Assembly (NCBI GenBank): GCA_937924755.1
Contig: CALEVZ010000037.1
Span: 1 to 64,000, forward strand
DNA: 64,000 nucleotides
Direction: 5' to 3'
DNA from: an uncultured bacterium
GTDB lineage: Bacteria; Acidobacteriota; Thermoanaerobaculia; Thermoanaerobaculales; Thermoanaerobaculaceae
Part shown: positions 28,066 through 36,408 of the stretch, one piece after another
How the letters are laid out: every line of letters begins with the position of its first letter
Position numbering within the stretch: position 1 is the stretch's first letter
Program-made: the position numbers and the translations under genes
The notes under the pieces: model-generated
Databases searched by the model: none
What the model saw: the letters and a program-made list of their open reading frames with translations, nothing else
What the model was told of the DNA's origin: nothing

Positions 28066-29026
28066 GCCGGCCTTTCCCGACCTCCTGCCCATCACCCACC
28101 GCATCGGCGGCCAACCCTCCCGACCCGGGGCGCCTGTCCTGGATCCGGTGGAGATGCGGCTGCGCTGGAGTGCTTCCCCCGTCCTGTCAGCGCGACGCGG
28201 GGGGCCGTTGCCATCCAGGCCGGTGCGGGCGCTGGTCCACGCCGCGGCGCTGGCCGAGGAGCGGCAGTGGCTGACGCAGTTCCTCGAGGCCGGCAACGGG
28301 TTGCTGGTGGTTTGGGACGGCGATGGGTCGCTGGACACCCTCCCGGAGCCCCGGCTGGTCGGGCAGGTGGTGGTCGTCACGCCGCTACTGCCATCGGGCT
28401 GGGGCGGCTCGCCGGTGAGGTCGTTGCAGCCGTTCCTCGAACGCGGTTTGGATGCCGGGGTGCTGCTAGCGCTGGCACCGGTTGTGCGAGCCCTCGAGGA
28501 GGTAGACCGCAGCGTGATGGAGGGGCTCGAAGCCGGAGCCCAATTCATTGCGGCGATCCCCCTGGCGCTGCCGCCCGGCGATTGTCACCGCCTCTACGAA
28601 AGCCTCGCAGGCGAGGAGGGGGACGGGGAGCTGGAGAATCTGCTCTTTCATTCCGATCACGGGAGCCTAACCGAGGTGATGGAGCGGGACGCCAGTCGGC
28701 TGTGCGCCAGGGCGGGGGTGGACGAGTTCATCCCGGCCCCGGCCACCGCCACCTCCCCGCAGCGGGCGGCGCGGGCGCTGAGCCAGTTGCTGCTGTGGGC
28801 CAGGCGGCTGGATCTCCTGGACGGCTCCAGCTCGCCGGGGTGGCAGCTCCGGCGGGCCGCCTGGGCGCTGCGGGCGGCCGGCAAGGATCCGCTGATCCTG
28901 GCTGCCGAGGATAACCTGCGCATCGTGCCCGGCTTCGATCCCTGGGTGGAGGCCTTCACCCGCAGCTTGTGGCAGGGCGGCGGGGAACCCTTTGACAGCA
29001 TCCGGGAGCGGTGGCTTGCCGCCTAG
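28052..29026 (+). CDS. Conserved-looking protein of unknown function; C-terminal half resembles SplB/COG1533 radical-SAM-type barrel but no CxxxCxxC
   Basis: GGAAGGAG ribosome site before GTG 28052; sits between ribE and hemW; RSLQPFLERGLDAGVLLALAPVVRALEEVDRSVMEGLEAGAQFIAAIPLALP. Confidence 0.75.
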   Translation: MRRVEPAFPDLLPITHRIGGQPSRPGAPVLDPVEMRLRWSASPVLSARRGGPLPSRPVRALVHAAALAEERQWLTQFLEAGNGLLVVWDGDGSLDTLPEPRLVGQVVVVTPLLPSGWGGSPVRSLQPFLERGLDAGVLLALAPVVRALEEVDRSVMEGLEAGAQFIAAIPLALPPGDCHRLYESLAGEEGDGELENLLFHSDHGSLTEVMERDASRLCARAGVDEFIPAPATATSPQRAARALSQLLLWARRLDLLDGSSSPGWQLRRAAWALRAAGKDPLILAAEDNLRIVPGFDPWVEAFTRSLWQGGGEPFDSIRERWLAA

Positions 29027-30137
29027 CCCTCGCTACGGCCTGTACGTTCATCTTCCCTTCTGCCTCTATCGCTGTTCCTACTGTGCCTTCGTCAGCACCT
29101 CGGACCTCACCGTGGCAGCGGAGGTGGTGGAGGCCACCGCTACCGAGATTTGCCGCCACCGTCGGCGCCGGGTGCTGACCACCCTCTATCTGGGGGGTGG
29201 TACTCCCTCGCTTATCGCTCCGGAGCTGCTGGAGAAACTCTTTGCTGCCATAGCTTCCACATTCACGGTGGAGCCGGCAGCGGAGGTGACCTTGGAAGCC
29301 AACCCCGAGGACGTGACCCCCGCTGCCCTGGCCGCCTGGCGAAAGCTCGGCGTCACCCGCCTGTCGCTGGGGGTGCAGGCGCTCAATGATAGCGTGCTGC
29401 GCCTGCTGGAGCGCCGCCACGATGCCCGGCGCGCCCGGGCCGCGGTGGGCAGCGCTCTGGCCGCGGGCTTTTCGGTCTCCGTCGACCTCATGCTCGCCCT
29501 GCCCCGGCTGTCGCGGGAGGCAGTCGAGGAGGAGGTGAGAGAGGTGGTGGCCTTGGGACCCCAGCACGTCTCGGTGTACCTGCTGGAGGTCGACAAGCCT
29601 CACCGCCTGGCCGTTCTCGCCCGTGAACGGCCGGAGCTCTTTCCGGGCGAGGACGAGGCGGCGCGGAGCTACCTGGCGGCGGCTCGGGTCCTCACCGGTG
29701 CCGGCTTTTTCCATTACGAGGTTTCCAATTTCGCCCGGCCTGGCTTTCGAGCGCGCCACAACCTGCGCACCTGGCGGCAGCGACCGCTGCTGGCAGCGGG
29801 GGTGGCGGCCCACGGCCACGGCGGCTGCGTCAGGTGGGGGAACCTGGAAGATCCCGCCGCCTATGCGCGCGCCGTGGCCCGGGGAGAGCGGCCGCTGGCC
29901 TGGCGCCTGGTGCTGTCCGAGGATGAGCTGGAGCGCGAGAAGGTCATGCTGGGGCTGCGTCTGGCCGAGGGCGTGGACTGGGCAACTGCTCGGGCGGTCG
30001 CCCGCCGCCTCCCCGCCTTCGCCCAGCGGCTGGACGACTTTCTCTCCCTGGGCCTGGCGCGCCGTGGCAACGGCCGCCTGCGGCTTTCGCGCCGCGGGTG
30101 GTTGGTGTCCAGTGAACTCTTGCAGGCGCTCTGGTAG
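28992..30137 (+). CDS. hemW: HemW / coproporphyrinogen III oxidase-like radical SAM protein
   Basis: YGLYVHLPFCLYRCSYCAFVS (CxxxCxxC), YLGGGTPSLI, EANPEDVT, RLSLGVQALND; exact start uncertain. Confidence 0.88.
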   Translation: MTASGSGGLPPSPRYGLYVHLPFCLYRCSYCAFVSTSDLTVAAEVVEATATEICRHRRRRVLTTLYLGGGTPSLIAPELLEKLFAAIASTFTVEPAAEVTLEANPEDVTPAALAAWRKLGVTRLSLGVQALNDSVLRLLERRHDARRARAAVGSALAAGFSVSVDLMLALPRLSREAVEEEVREVVALGPQHVSVYLLEVDKPHRLAVLARERPELFPGEDEAARSYLAAARVLTGAGFFHYEVSNFARPGFRARHNLRTWRQRPLLAAGVAAHGHGGCVRWGNLEDPAAYARAVARGERPLAWRLVLSEDELEREKVMLGLRLAEGVDWATARAVARRLPAFAQRLDDFLSLGLARRGNGRLRLSRRGWLVSSELLQALW

Positions 30138-30148
30138 ACTGCCGCACC

Positions 30149-30865
30149 ATGAGATGCAGCCTAACCTCCGCGCTGCTGTGGATCTCCGCGACAGCGACGT
30201 GGGCGGGGGACCTGGTTTTAGGTCCCGGCTTTTCCCCGGCCGAGCTCCGACAGCTGACGGCGGTGGTGGCGGATGCGGTTGCCTTTCCCCAGTTGGGGGA
30301 GGCCGCAGGGCTGGGAGTGACCGGCTTTCACCTGGTGGTGGCGGTTGGAGGACCCGAGGTGTCCACCCGGGAGAGCTGGTGGAATTCGGCCATGAAGGAC
30401 AGGGTGATGGCTGGGGTGCTCGTCTCCCCCCGGGTGGTGGCCCGCAAGGGGTTACCCCTTCGTCTGGACGTTGGTGCCCAGGTGGGGAAGGTGTTCGGCC
30501 ACACCTTCTGGGGCGCCGAGACGGCCTGGGGGTTGGTGGATGAAGGCATGCTGCTGCCATCGGTGGGCGTGGGGGTGGCCTACGGACGGCTGGAGGGTGC
30601 GCCGGTGGGGGTGGAGACCGGCGAGGCGCGGTTGACCATCTCCAAGGGCCTGACGGTGGTAACTCCCTTCGCGTCCGTGGGATGGCGGCGAGAGCGGGGC
30701 TCGGCCACCCTCGGAGAACCGCTGCCCACGACGGTGGCGGTTGAAGACGAGCGGATGACGGGGGTGGCCGGGGTGATCTTCGCCCTGCCGCCCCTGCGGG
30801 TGGTGGCCGAGGTCCGCCGCGCCGCTGCCACCGGGGCCTTTGTCGGCGTAGGGGTGGGATTGTGA
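30149..30865 (+). CDS. Putative outer-membrane beta-barrel protein
   Basis: Signal peptide, alternating Gly/aromatic strands (LLPSVGVGVAYGRLEGAPVGVETGEARLTISKG..TPFASVGWRRERG), C-terminal GVGVGL. Confidence 0.6.
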   Translation: MRCSLTSALLWISATATWAGDLVLGPGFSPAELRQLTAVVADAVAFPQLGEAAGLGVTGFHLVVAVGGPEVSTRESWWNSAMKDRVMAGVLVSPRVVARKGLPLRLDVGAQVGKVFGHTFWGAETAWGLVDEGMLLPSVGVGVAYGRLEGAPVGVETGEARLTISKGLTVVTPFASVGWRRERGSATLGEPLPTTVAVEDERMTGVAGVIFALPPLRVVAEVRRAAATGAFVGVGVGL

Positions 30866-31302
30866 TCAACGGGCGATGCCTTGGGGTGGCGGTAGCGGCA
30901 GTGATTTTAGGGCTTTCGGGGTGTGGGCCGAAGGAAAGCCCGGAGGATCGGGTGACGCGGCTGCGCTGGCAGTACGAGGTGGAGCCGGACGGCTTCCAGC
31001 CCCGGGTGACCCCGGAGGGCACCCCCGAAGTGGTGCTATCCGTGCGGGTTGTCAACAAGGGGAAGGAAAGCCTCGATGCCCTGACTCTGCTGGTGCGGGT
31101 GAAGGGTGCTTCCGGTGAGGATCGGGAGGTGCGCCGATTGACGCTGGACACTCGCGGTCTGCGCCCGGGTGTCAGCGTTCAGCTTTCGGGGGTGGTCACG
31201 GGCCTGGAGTTTGAGGAGGGGGACTCCCTGTTGCTGGAACGGGAGATCAATCCGCCCGCCGACCAGCGCCACCTCTACCCGGAGTATGCCACCGGGTCCT
31301 AG
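30862..31302 (+). CDS. Putative lipoprotein of unknown function
   Basis: MINGRCLGVAVAAVILGLSGCGPKE lipobox; beta-sandwich-like VVLSVRVVNKGKESLDALTLLVRV; ATGA-type overlap with upstream gene. Confidence 0.75.
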   Translation: MINGRCLGVAVAAVILGLSGCGPKESPEDRVTRLRWQYEVEPDGFQPRVTPEGTPEVVLSVRVVNKGKESLDALTLLVRVKGASGEDREVRRLTLDTRGLRPGVSVQLSGVVTGLEFEEGDSLLLEREINPPADQRHLYPEYATGS

Positions 31303-31317
31303 TCAGCCATCGATGGG

Positions 31318-31575
31318 TCAGTTGCTGCTGCCCGGTTCCAGGCCGAAGCGCTCCAGGAGGATCCTCTCCAGCCGGGGGCGGATCACCAGCTCGAAGGTGG
31401 TGTGGTTGGAGGGAAACAGGCGGTGGGAGGCGGTGCGCAGCGCTTCGATGAGGCGCAGGCCAGTGCACAGCGTCAGGTCACGGTCCTCGGCCAGCACCTG
31501 GGCAGTGATGTCCACCATCAGCCGTAACTTGCGCAGACTGCGCTCCTCGTCGTACAGCGGGTCGTGCTCGGCCAT
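31318..31575 (-). CDS. Small helical protein of unknown function (85 aa)
   Basis: MAEHDPLYDEERSLRKLRLMVDITAQVLAEDRDLTLCTGLRLIEALRTASHRLFPSNHTTFELVIRPRLERILLERFGLEPGSSN; good amphipathic pattern. Confidence 0.65.
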   Translation of the reverse strand: MAEHDPLYDEERSLRKLRLMVDITAQVLAEDRDLTLCTGLRLIEALRTASHRLFPSNHTTFELVIRPRLERILLERFGLEPGSSN

Positions 31576-31644
31576 GCCGGTTGCTGCAACGGCCGGCCTG
31601 GGCTGCCCATTTCCACGGCGCCTCGCTGCAACCGATGTTCGCCC

Positions 31645-32448
31645 ATGAGGTCCGGCCTGTTGTCCTGCGCCATGACGGCGGCGGAGCTGGGTGGGGACGT
31701 TGTCCGCCGCTACTTCCGTCGGCTCTCGGGTGGGCAGGTCGACGAGAAGGCGGCCAACGATTGGGTGACGGCCGCCGACCGGGAGAGCGAGGAGGCCATA
31801 TTCCAGTTCCTCGCCCGCGAGACTCCGGAGGTGGGTTTTTTGGCCGAGGAGCGAGGAGGCACCGTTGATGCTGGCCTCCGGTGGGTGGTCGATCCCCTCG
31901 ACGGCACCCTGAACTTCATGCGGGGGTTTCCCCACTTCGCGGTCTCGGTGGCTCTGGTGAACGGCGGGTCAGTGGAGGTGGGCGCCGTCCTTGATCCCGT
32001 GCGGGGCGAGATGTTCACCGCCCAGAGGGGTAGGGGTGCCGCCTGCAACGGCGACCGCCTGCGGGTGAGCGGGCGAGGGGCTCTGGCGGGGGCCTTCGTG
32101 ACCACCGGCTTCCCCTTTCGCATTCACCGGCACCTCGATGTGTTCCTGGCGGTTTTTCGCGAGGTCTTCCCGGTCGCCGGGGGGCTGCGGCGTCCCGGCG
32201 CGGCGGCGCTGGATCTGGCCCACGTGGGCGCAGGTATCTTTGACGCCTTCTTCGAGTTTGGTCTGGCCGCGTGGGATGTGGCCGCCGGCGCCTTGATCGT
32301 GCGGGAAGCCGGCGGTGTGGTCAGCAATCTGGACGGCGGTGAAGACGTGCTGACGCGGGGCAACATCGTCGCTGCAACGCCCGTGGTGCACCGCCAGCTG
32401 CTGTCCCTGATCCAGCGGCACTGCTGCGAGGCCACGCTGGCCTCTTGA
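31645..32448 (+). CDS. Inositol monophosphatase family protein
   Basis: VTAADRESEEAIFQFL, FLAEERGG, WVVDPLDGTLNFMRGFPHFAVSVAL, GAAALDLAHVGAGIFDAFFEFGLAAWDVAAGALIVREAGG. Confidence 0.94.
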   Translation: MRSGLLSCAMTAAELGGDVVRRYFRRLSGGQVDEKAANDWVTAADRESEEAIFQFLARETPEVGFLAEERGGTVDAGLRWVVDPLDGTLNFMRGFPHFAVSVALVNGGSVEVGAVLDPVRGEMFTAQRGRGAACNGDRLRVSGRGALAGAFVTTGFPFRIHRHLDVFLAVFREVFPVAGGLRRPGAAALDLAHVGAGIFDAFFEFGLAAWDVAAGALIVREAGGVVSNLDGGEDVLTRGNIVAATPVVHRQLLSLIQRHCCEATLAS

Positions 32449-32575
32449 CGTTTTCGGGTAAAACCTGGTGGCCAGCGGGTGACTGCAGGGTGGCACGGTT
32501 AGAATTGCGCTGGCTTCTTCTTGCACACCTGAGCTTCTTCTGCTAGTGTAGCGTCAAGTTGGCTGACGAGGGGAC

Positions 32576-33694
32576 ATGATCGGGGAAAAAGGACTTCGGC
32601 TGCGGGAGTCAGGCTCGAAGTCAGGACTTTTGCCGGTGCCGCGACGGCTCTTCCGCCGCGAGCGGGATCTCGAGCGCTACCTGAATCTCTGGCGGCTGTT
32701 CCTGCTGGGCAGCGTGCTGGCGGTCATCGCCGTGCTGCGCCTGGTGCGAGGGGTGGGCCCGGCGCCAGAAAACGCCGCTCTTCCTTTGGTCGTTGGGTAT
32801 TTTCTCGCCGCCGCCATCCTGCACGGTGCCTTGGGGTGGAAAGGCTGGCAGCCGTGGATACCGGCCTGGGTGGTGGGCGGCGATCTCGGCTTCATCGTTG
32901 CCGTCCACGCCTCCTTTCTTGCCGTGGATTTTCCCTTGGTTGCCACCAACTCCCAGATCGTGTTCCTTGGATACTTCGTGGTGGTGGCGCTGGCGGGGGT
33001 GCGCTCCGACCCGAAGTTGTCCACCTGGGTTGGTGTCGCTGCGCCGGTGTCCTACGCCGCCATCGTGTTCCTGGCCGTGACCTGGCGAGGTGTGGACATG
33101 GTGCCTGCTGACCCCACCTTTGGGGCGTTTCGGTGGGATGTGCAGGCGGTCCGGGTCGTCGTTCTGGCGGTGGTGACGCATCTGGTGACTGTGGACGTGG
33201 CGTTGGACAATGTGGATCGCACGGCGGCGCGCCAGGACCCCCTGACCGGGGTGTTCAACCGTCGCCATCTGGAGGAGTTCCTGAGCCGCCAGGTCAGCCT
33301 CTCGCTGCGACGGGGTCGACCACTGGCGATCCTCCTCCTGGATCTCGACGGGTTCAAGGCGTTCAACGACCGCCACGGGCATCTAGCCGGTGATCGAGCG
33401 CTGGTAGACGCGGCGAAAGCTCTGACTGCACGGTTGCGTTCCAACGATATGGTGGCCCGGTACGGGGGCGACGAGTTCGTTGTGGTGCTTCCCGATGTCG
33501 CCGGGGAAGAAGCTCGCCGCGTCGCCTGGAAGCTGGTCGGGGCGGGGCCAGAAGGCCTTCGCTTCTCCGTGGGGGTCGCGTGCCTGAGCAAGCAGCACCG
33601 CACCGTCCGCGAGCTCCTGGATGCCGCGGATGAAGCCCTGTTGCGAATCAAGCGGGCCGGCGGTGGGGTTGGGGTGGTCGGCGAAGGCGGGTAG
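32576..33694 (+). CDS. Membrane-anchored diguanylate cyclase (GGDEF)
   Basis: Several TM helices then DPLTGVFNRRHLEEFL..DLDGFKAFNDRHGHLAGD..ARYGGDEFVVVLPD. Confidence 0.95.
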   Translation: MIGEKGLRLRESGSKSGLLPVPRRLFRRERDLERYLNLWRLFLLGSVLAVIAVLRLVRGVGPAPENAALPLVVGYFLAAAILHGALGWKGWQPWIPAWVVGGDLGFIVAVHASFLAVDFPLVATNSQIVFLGYFVVVALAGVRSDPKLSTWVGVAAPVSYAAIVFLAVTWRGVDMVPADPTFGAFRWDVQAVRVVVLAVVTHLVTVDVALDNVDRTAARQDPLTGVFNRRHLEEFLSRQVSLSLRRGRPLAILLLDLDGFKAFNDRHGHLAGDRALVDAAKALTARLRSNDMVARYGGDEFVVVLPDVAGEEARRVAWKLVGAGPEGLRFSVGVACLSKQHRTVRELLDAADEALLRIKRAGGGVGVVGEGG

Positions 33695-33895
33695 GGGAGA
33701 GCGTGTCCGCTCCAAGATCGTGATCCATCACGACGGACGTCGGCGACGAAGGCAATCCCCCGGATCTCTTCCGCCGGTTCGGGAGGAGGAGGTGGACGTC
33801 GCCCGCTTCAGCTCCACGACGACAGGCCGCCAGCAAGGTGGGTGTTACCGGCGACCGATGGGATGTGTCGCGGCTTCGGGCCTGCGAGTCTCGCC

Positions 33896-34441
33896 CTAGA
33901 GGGGGACGCCCAGGAGGGCGCGAATCCTCTGACGGCAGGGCCACACCAGCAGCAGCCCCAGCACCGCTGCCATCTCGAGGACCCAAAACCAGCGGGTGTC
34001 GGCCGACACGCACCACGCCGCCACGCCCATGACAGCCAGCGCCACCGCACGCACTAGCGCCACCCCCTGAGCGAGCAGGTGGGCGCGCAGAAGAGGTTCG
34101 GCGTCGGCACTGAGGGCGAAGACCCGGCGAGGGGAATCCATCATGGCCCGGCGGACAGGCAAAATGGTCAGCAGGTTGATTGCGGCGAGAATGAGGAGGA
34201 TGCCGACCAGCGCATCCCATTGGGCCAGCGGAGGAGCACCCGCAGGCCGCCCCAGCTGCGTAGGTAAAGCCGACAAGCCCACCAAGAACGCAGCCCCGAG
34301 ATGCATCCAGGTCAGCCGTCGCATGTGCCGGTGCATGGCTCTGCGCGCACTCCCCCCACGCCATCTCATCCTATGGGAGCAAAACCACTCGGTCAAATTG
34401 GCCGCGGATGATGAAGGGCGATCGACGTGAGGGTCGGACAT
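33896..34441 (-). CDS. Small multi-pass membrane protein of unknown function
   Basis: TM-like LTWMHLGAAFLVGLSAL, ALVGILLILAAINLLTILPV, FWVLEMAAVLGLLLVWP; start uncertain (MSDPH at 34441 or internal Met). Confidence 0.6.
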   Translation of the reverse strand: MSDPHVDRPSSSAANLTEWFCSHRMRWRGGSARRAMHRHMRRLTWMHLGAAFLVGLSALPTQLGRPAGAPPLAQWDALVGILLILAAINLLTILPVRRAMMDSPRRVFALSADAEPLLRAHLLAQGVALVRAVALAVMGVAAWCVSADTRWFWVLEMAAVLGLLLVWPCRQRIRALLGVPL

Positions 34442-34443
34442 AG

Positions 34444-34468
34444 CGAAACCCCGCACGGCGGGGTTTCG
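34444..34468 (-). terminator. Perfect 11-bp inverted repeat, terminator-like hairpin
   Basis: CGAAACCCCGC ACG GCGGGGTTTCG: AAACCCCGC/GCGGGGTTT layout typical of intrinsic terminators, immediately before ATG 34441 (minus). Confidence 0.75.
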
Positions 34469-34548
34469 ACTTGGCGGGAAGACCGCCCGGATCCTTGCAG
34501 TGGATGACGCGGCTGCGAGATCCGTTTAACGCCCGCGGCCTTGAGGGC
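34444..34548 (-). ncRNA. Candidate structured small RNA or attenuator leader
   Basis: Bounded by a promoter (34555-34583) and terminator-like hairpin (34444-34468) with further hairpins at 34473-34487 and 34489-34523; see findings. Confidence 0.45.
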
Positions 34549-34554
34549 ACTTTC

Positions 34555-34583
34555 AATATCGGTTGCGACCGGTCAGGTGTCAA
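34555..34583 (-). promoter_or_regulatory. Candidate sigma70 promoter with consensus -35
   Basis: On minus strand TTGACA - 17 bp - GATATT. Confidence 0.6.
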
Positions 34584-34608
34584 GGGTTCCTGGGGGACGG
34601 TGCGCCCG

Positions 34609-35556
34609 TCACGACCAGGCGGCCGCGATCGCCTCCATCACTCCCACGGCTGCCTCCAGGGCGGCCGTGCCCGCCTCCCCATCGACGAGTGGTCCAGGGA
34701 GGCCTCGGCAGGCGCGTTGAAACGCAAGATGTTCGGCGGCCAGGGGCTCTCCCCGCTCGACGGGCACCTCGAGCGGGAGGATCTCCGGCTCGGCGGCGGT
34801 GCGAAACAGGCGGTAGGCCGAGACCGTCTGCTCGGCGTAGTCGACCGAGAAGTAGGCATCCGGCTCGAAGAGCCGCAGCTTGCGCACCCGTTCGGACGAC
34901 ACCCGGCTGGCCGTCAGGGTGGCAATGCAGCCGTTGGCGAACTCCAGGCGGACGTTGGCCAGGTCCACCCGGCCGGAGAGCACCGGCACGCCGGCCGCCC
35001 GAATCTCACGCACCGGAAAGGTGGTGTTGAGGGCCTGGGCGAGCTGGATGTCGTGGACCATCAGATCGAGGACTACGTCGATGTCCAGGGACCGACGGGT
35101 GAAGGGAGAGAGTCGCTGGGCTTCCAGATAGCGAGGGCGAGGGTGCCGGGCGAGGACCGCCTGCACCGCCGGGTTGAAGAACTCCACGTGGCCGACTGCC
35201 AGCACCACGTGGCGCTCGGCGGCGAGCCGGGTCAGCTCCCGAGCCTCTTCCACCGTCGCGGCGATGGGCTTTTCCACCAGGACGTGGCGGCCGGCCGCCA
35301 GAAAGGCACCGGCCACCTCCCGATGGGTCACCGTGGGAGTGGCCACCACCGCGGCCTCCGCCAGCTCGACAGCCTCTTCGAGGGTGGCCAGGGCCGCCAC
35401 ACCGTGCTCCCGGCACACGTGCTCGCGCCGGTCGGCATCGATCTCCACCACGCCGACGCACTCCCACCCCGGCAGGGTGGCCGCCAGACGAACGTGATGG
35501 CGCCCGAGGTGGCCGGCGCCAATGACTGCTACCCGGATGGGGTGGGGGTCGCTCAT
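34609..35556 (-). CDS. Gfo/Idh/MocA family oxidoreductase
   Basis: RVAVIGAGHLGRHHVRLAATLPG, ATPTVTHREVAGAFLAAGRHVLVEKPIAATVEEAREL, VGHVEFFNPA. Confidence 0.93.
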   Translation of the reverse strand: MSDPHPIRVAVIGAGHLGRHHVRLAATLPGWECVGVVEIDADRREHVCREHGVAALATLEEAVELAEAAVVATPTVTHREVAGAFLAAGRHVLVEKPIAATVEEARELTRLAAERHVVLAVGHVEFFNPAVQAVLARHPRPRYLEAQRLSPFTRRSLDIDVVLDLMVHDIQLAQALNTTFPVREIRAAGVPVLSGRVDLANVRLEFANGCIATLTASRVSSERVRKLRLFEPDAYFSVDYAEQTVSAYRLFRTAAEPEILPLEVPVERGEPLAAEHLAFQRACRGLPGPLVDGEAGTAALEAAVGVMEAIAAAWS

Positions 35557-35646
35557 GGCGTTGTAGGGTACGTCTCACCACCCGCGGGAGCAAGGGTGAC
35601 AAGCGGCGTGCGGGCCTGTTTCGTAGCTGCTGTAGACTTGCCGGCC

Positions 35647-36408
35647 GTGATCGATTCCCACGCCCATCTGGCCATGTTTCCGCCCGCGGAGCGACTAAAA
35701 CTGCTTGCTCGCGCTCGAGATGTGGGAGTTCATACGGTGTTGGCGCCCGCCACTGGCCTGGAGGATCTCGCGGTGGTAGCGGCTCTTCCCCAAGAGCATC
35801 AAGGGGTCTTCGTTGCCTTGGGTTTTCACCCCCACCAGGCGCGGGAGCTGGATTCAGCGGCCAAGCGGGAGCTGGAGCGCGCCCTCGCCCACCCAGGGGT
35901 GGTGGCCATTGGAGAAATCGGGCTGGACTTCCACTACATGCACTCGCCCCGGGAAGACCAGCTGGCGGCCTTCCGATGGCAGCTTGAGCTGGCGGCCGAG
36001 CGGGGCCTGCCAGTGGTCCTCCACCATCGGCAGGCGTGGGAGCCGTTTCTGGCTGTTCTCGATGGTGCCCGACCGGTGCGCGGCGTTGCTCACTCCTTCA
36101 CCGAAGGGGAGGCAGGGGTGCGGGAGGTAGTGGCGAGGGGGCTCCTGGTGGGGATTTCCGGGATGGTGACCTTTCCCCGCGCCGACAACGTGCGGGCAGC
36201 AGCCCGAGTTGTACCGGCAGGTGCGCTGCTGGTGGAGACGGATGCGCCGTTTTTGAGCCCCGTTCCCCATCGCGGCAAGCCCAACGAGCCGGCCCGGGTG
36301 ACGCTGGTGGCGCAGGAGATCGCGCGCCTGCGCGGCGAGGAGCTCGGCGAGCTCGAACGCGCCACCGATGGGGCGTTCGCTGACCTCTTCGGCGTGGCGC
36401 TCCCTTAA
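35647..36408 (+). CDS. tatD: TatD family hydrolase
   Basis: VIDSHAHLAM, GFHPHQARE, AIGEIGLDFHY, PVVLHHRQAWE, LLVETDAPFLSPVPHRGKPNEPARV; GTG start 35647. Confidence 0.95.
   Translation: MIDSHAHLAMFPPAERLKLLARARDVGVHTVLAPATGLEDLAVVAALPQEHQGVFVALGFHPHQARELDSAAKRELERALAHPGVVAIGEIGLDFHYMHSPREDQLAAFRWQLELAAERGLPVVLHHRQAWEPFLAVLDGARPVRGVAHSFTEGEAGVREVVARGLLVGISGMVTFPRADNVRAAARVVPAGALLVETDAPFLSPVPHRGKPNEPARVTLVAQEIARLRGEELGELERATDGAFADLFGVALP

Noticed and set aside
28956-31151. 731-aa minus-strand ORF
   Set aside because: Low-complexity Pro/Arg/Ser composition, antisense to hemW and downstream genes.
33695-33895. Possible c-di-GMP riboswitch (GTTACCGGCGACCGATGGGA resembles the GEMM 3' end)
   Set aside because: The conserved ACGCAAAGCC and GGCAAACC segments are absent.
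34443-34569. Minus-strand peptide VATDIESALKAAGVKRISQPRHPLQ... looking like a protein C-terminus
   Set aside because: A stop codon lies 2 codons upstream, so it would be a tiny remnant; promoter and serial hairpins explain the region better. Kept in mind as an alternative.
34471-35646. N-terminal extension of the tatD ORF (645-aa ORF 34471..36408)
   Set aside because: The extension is antisense to the Gfo/Idh/MocA gene; TatD begins at GTG 35647 (VIDSHAHLAM).
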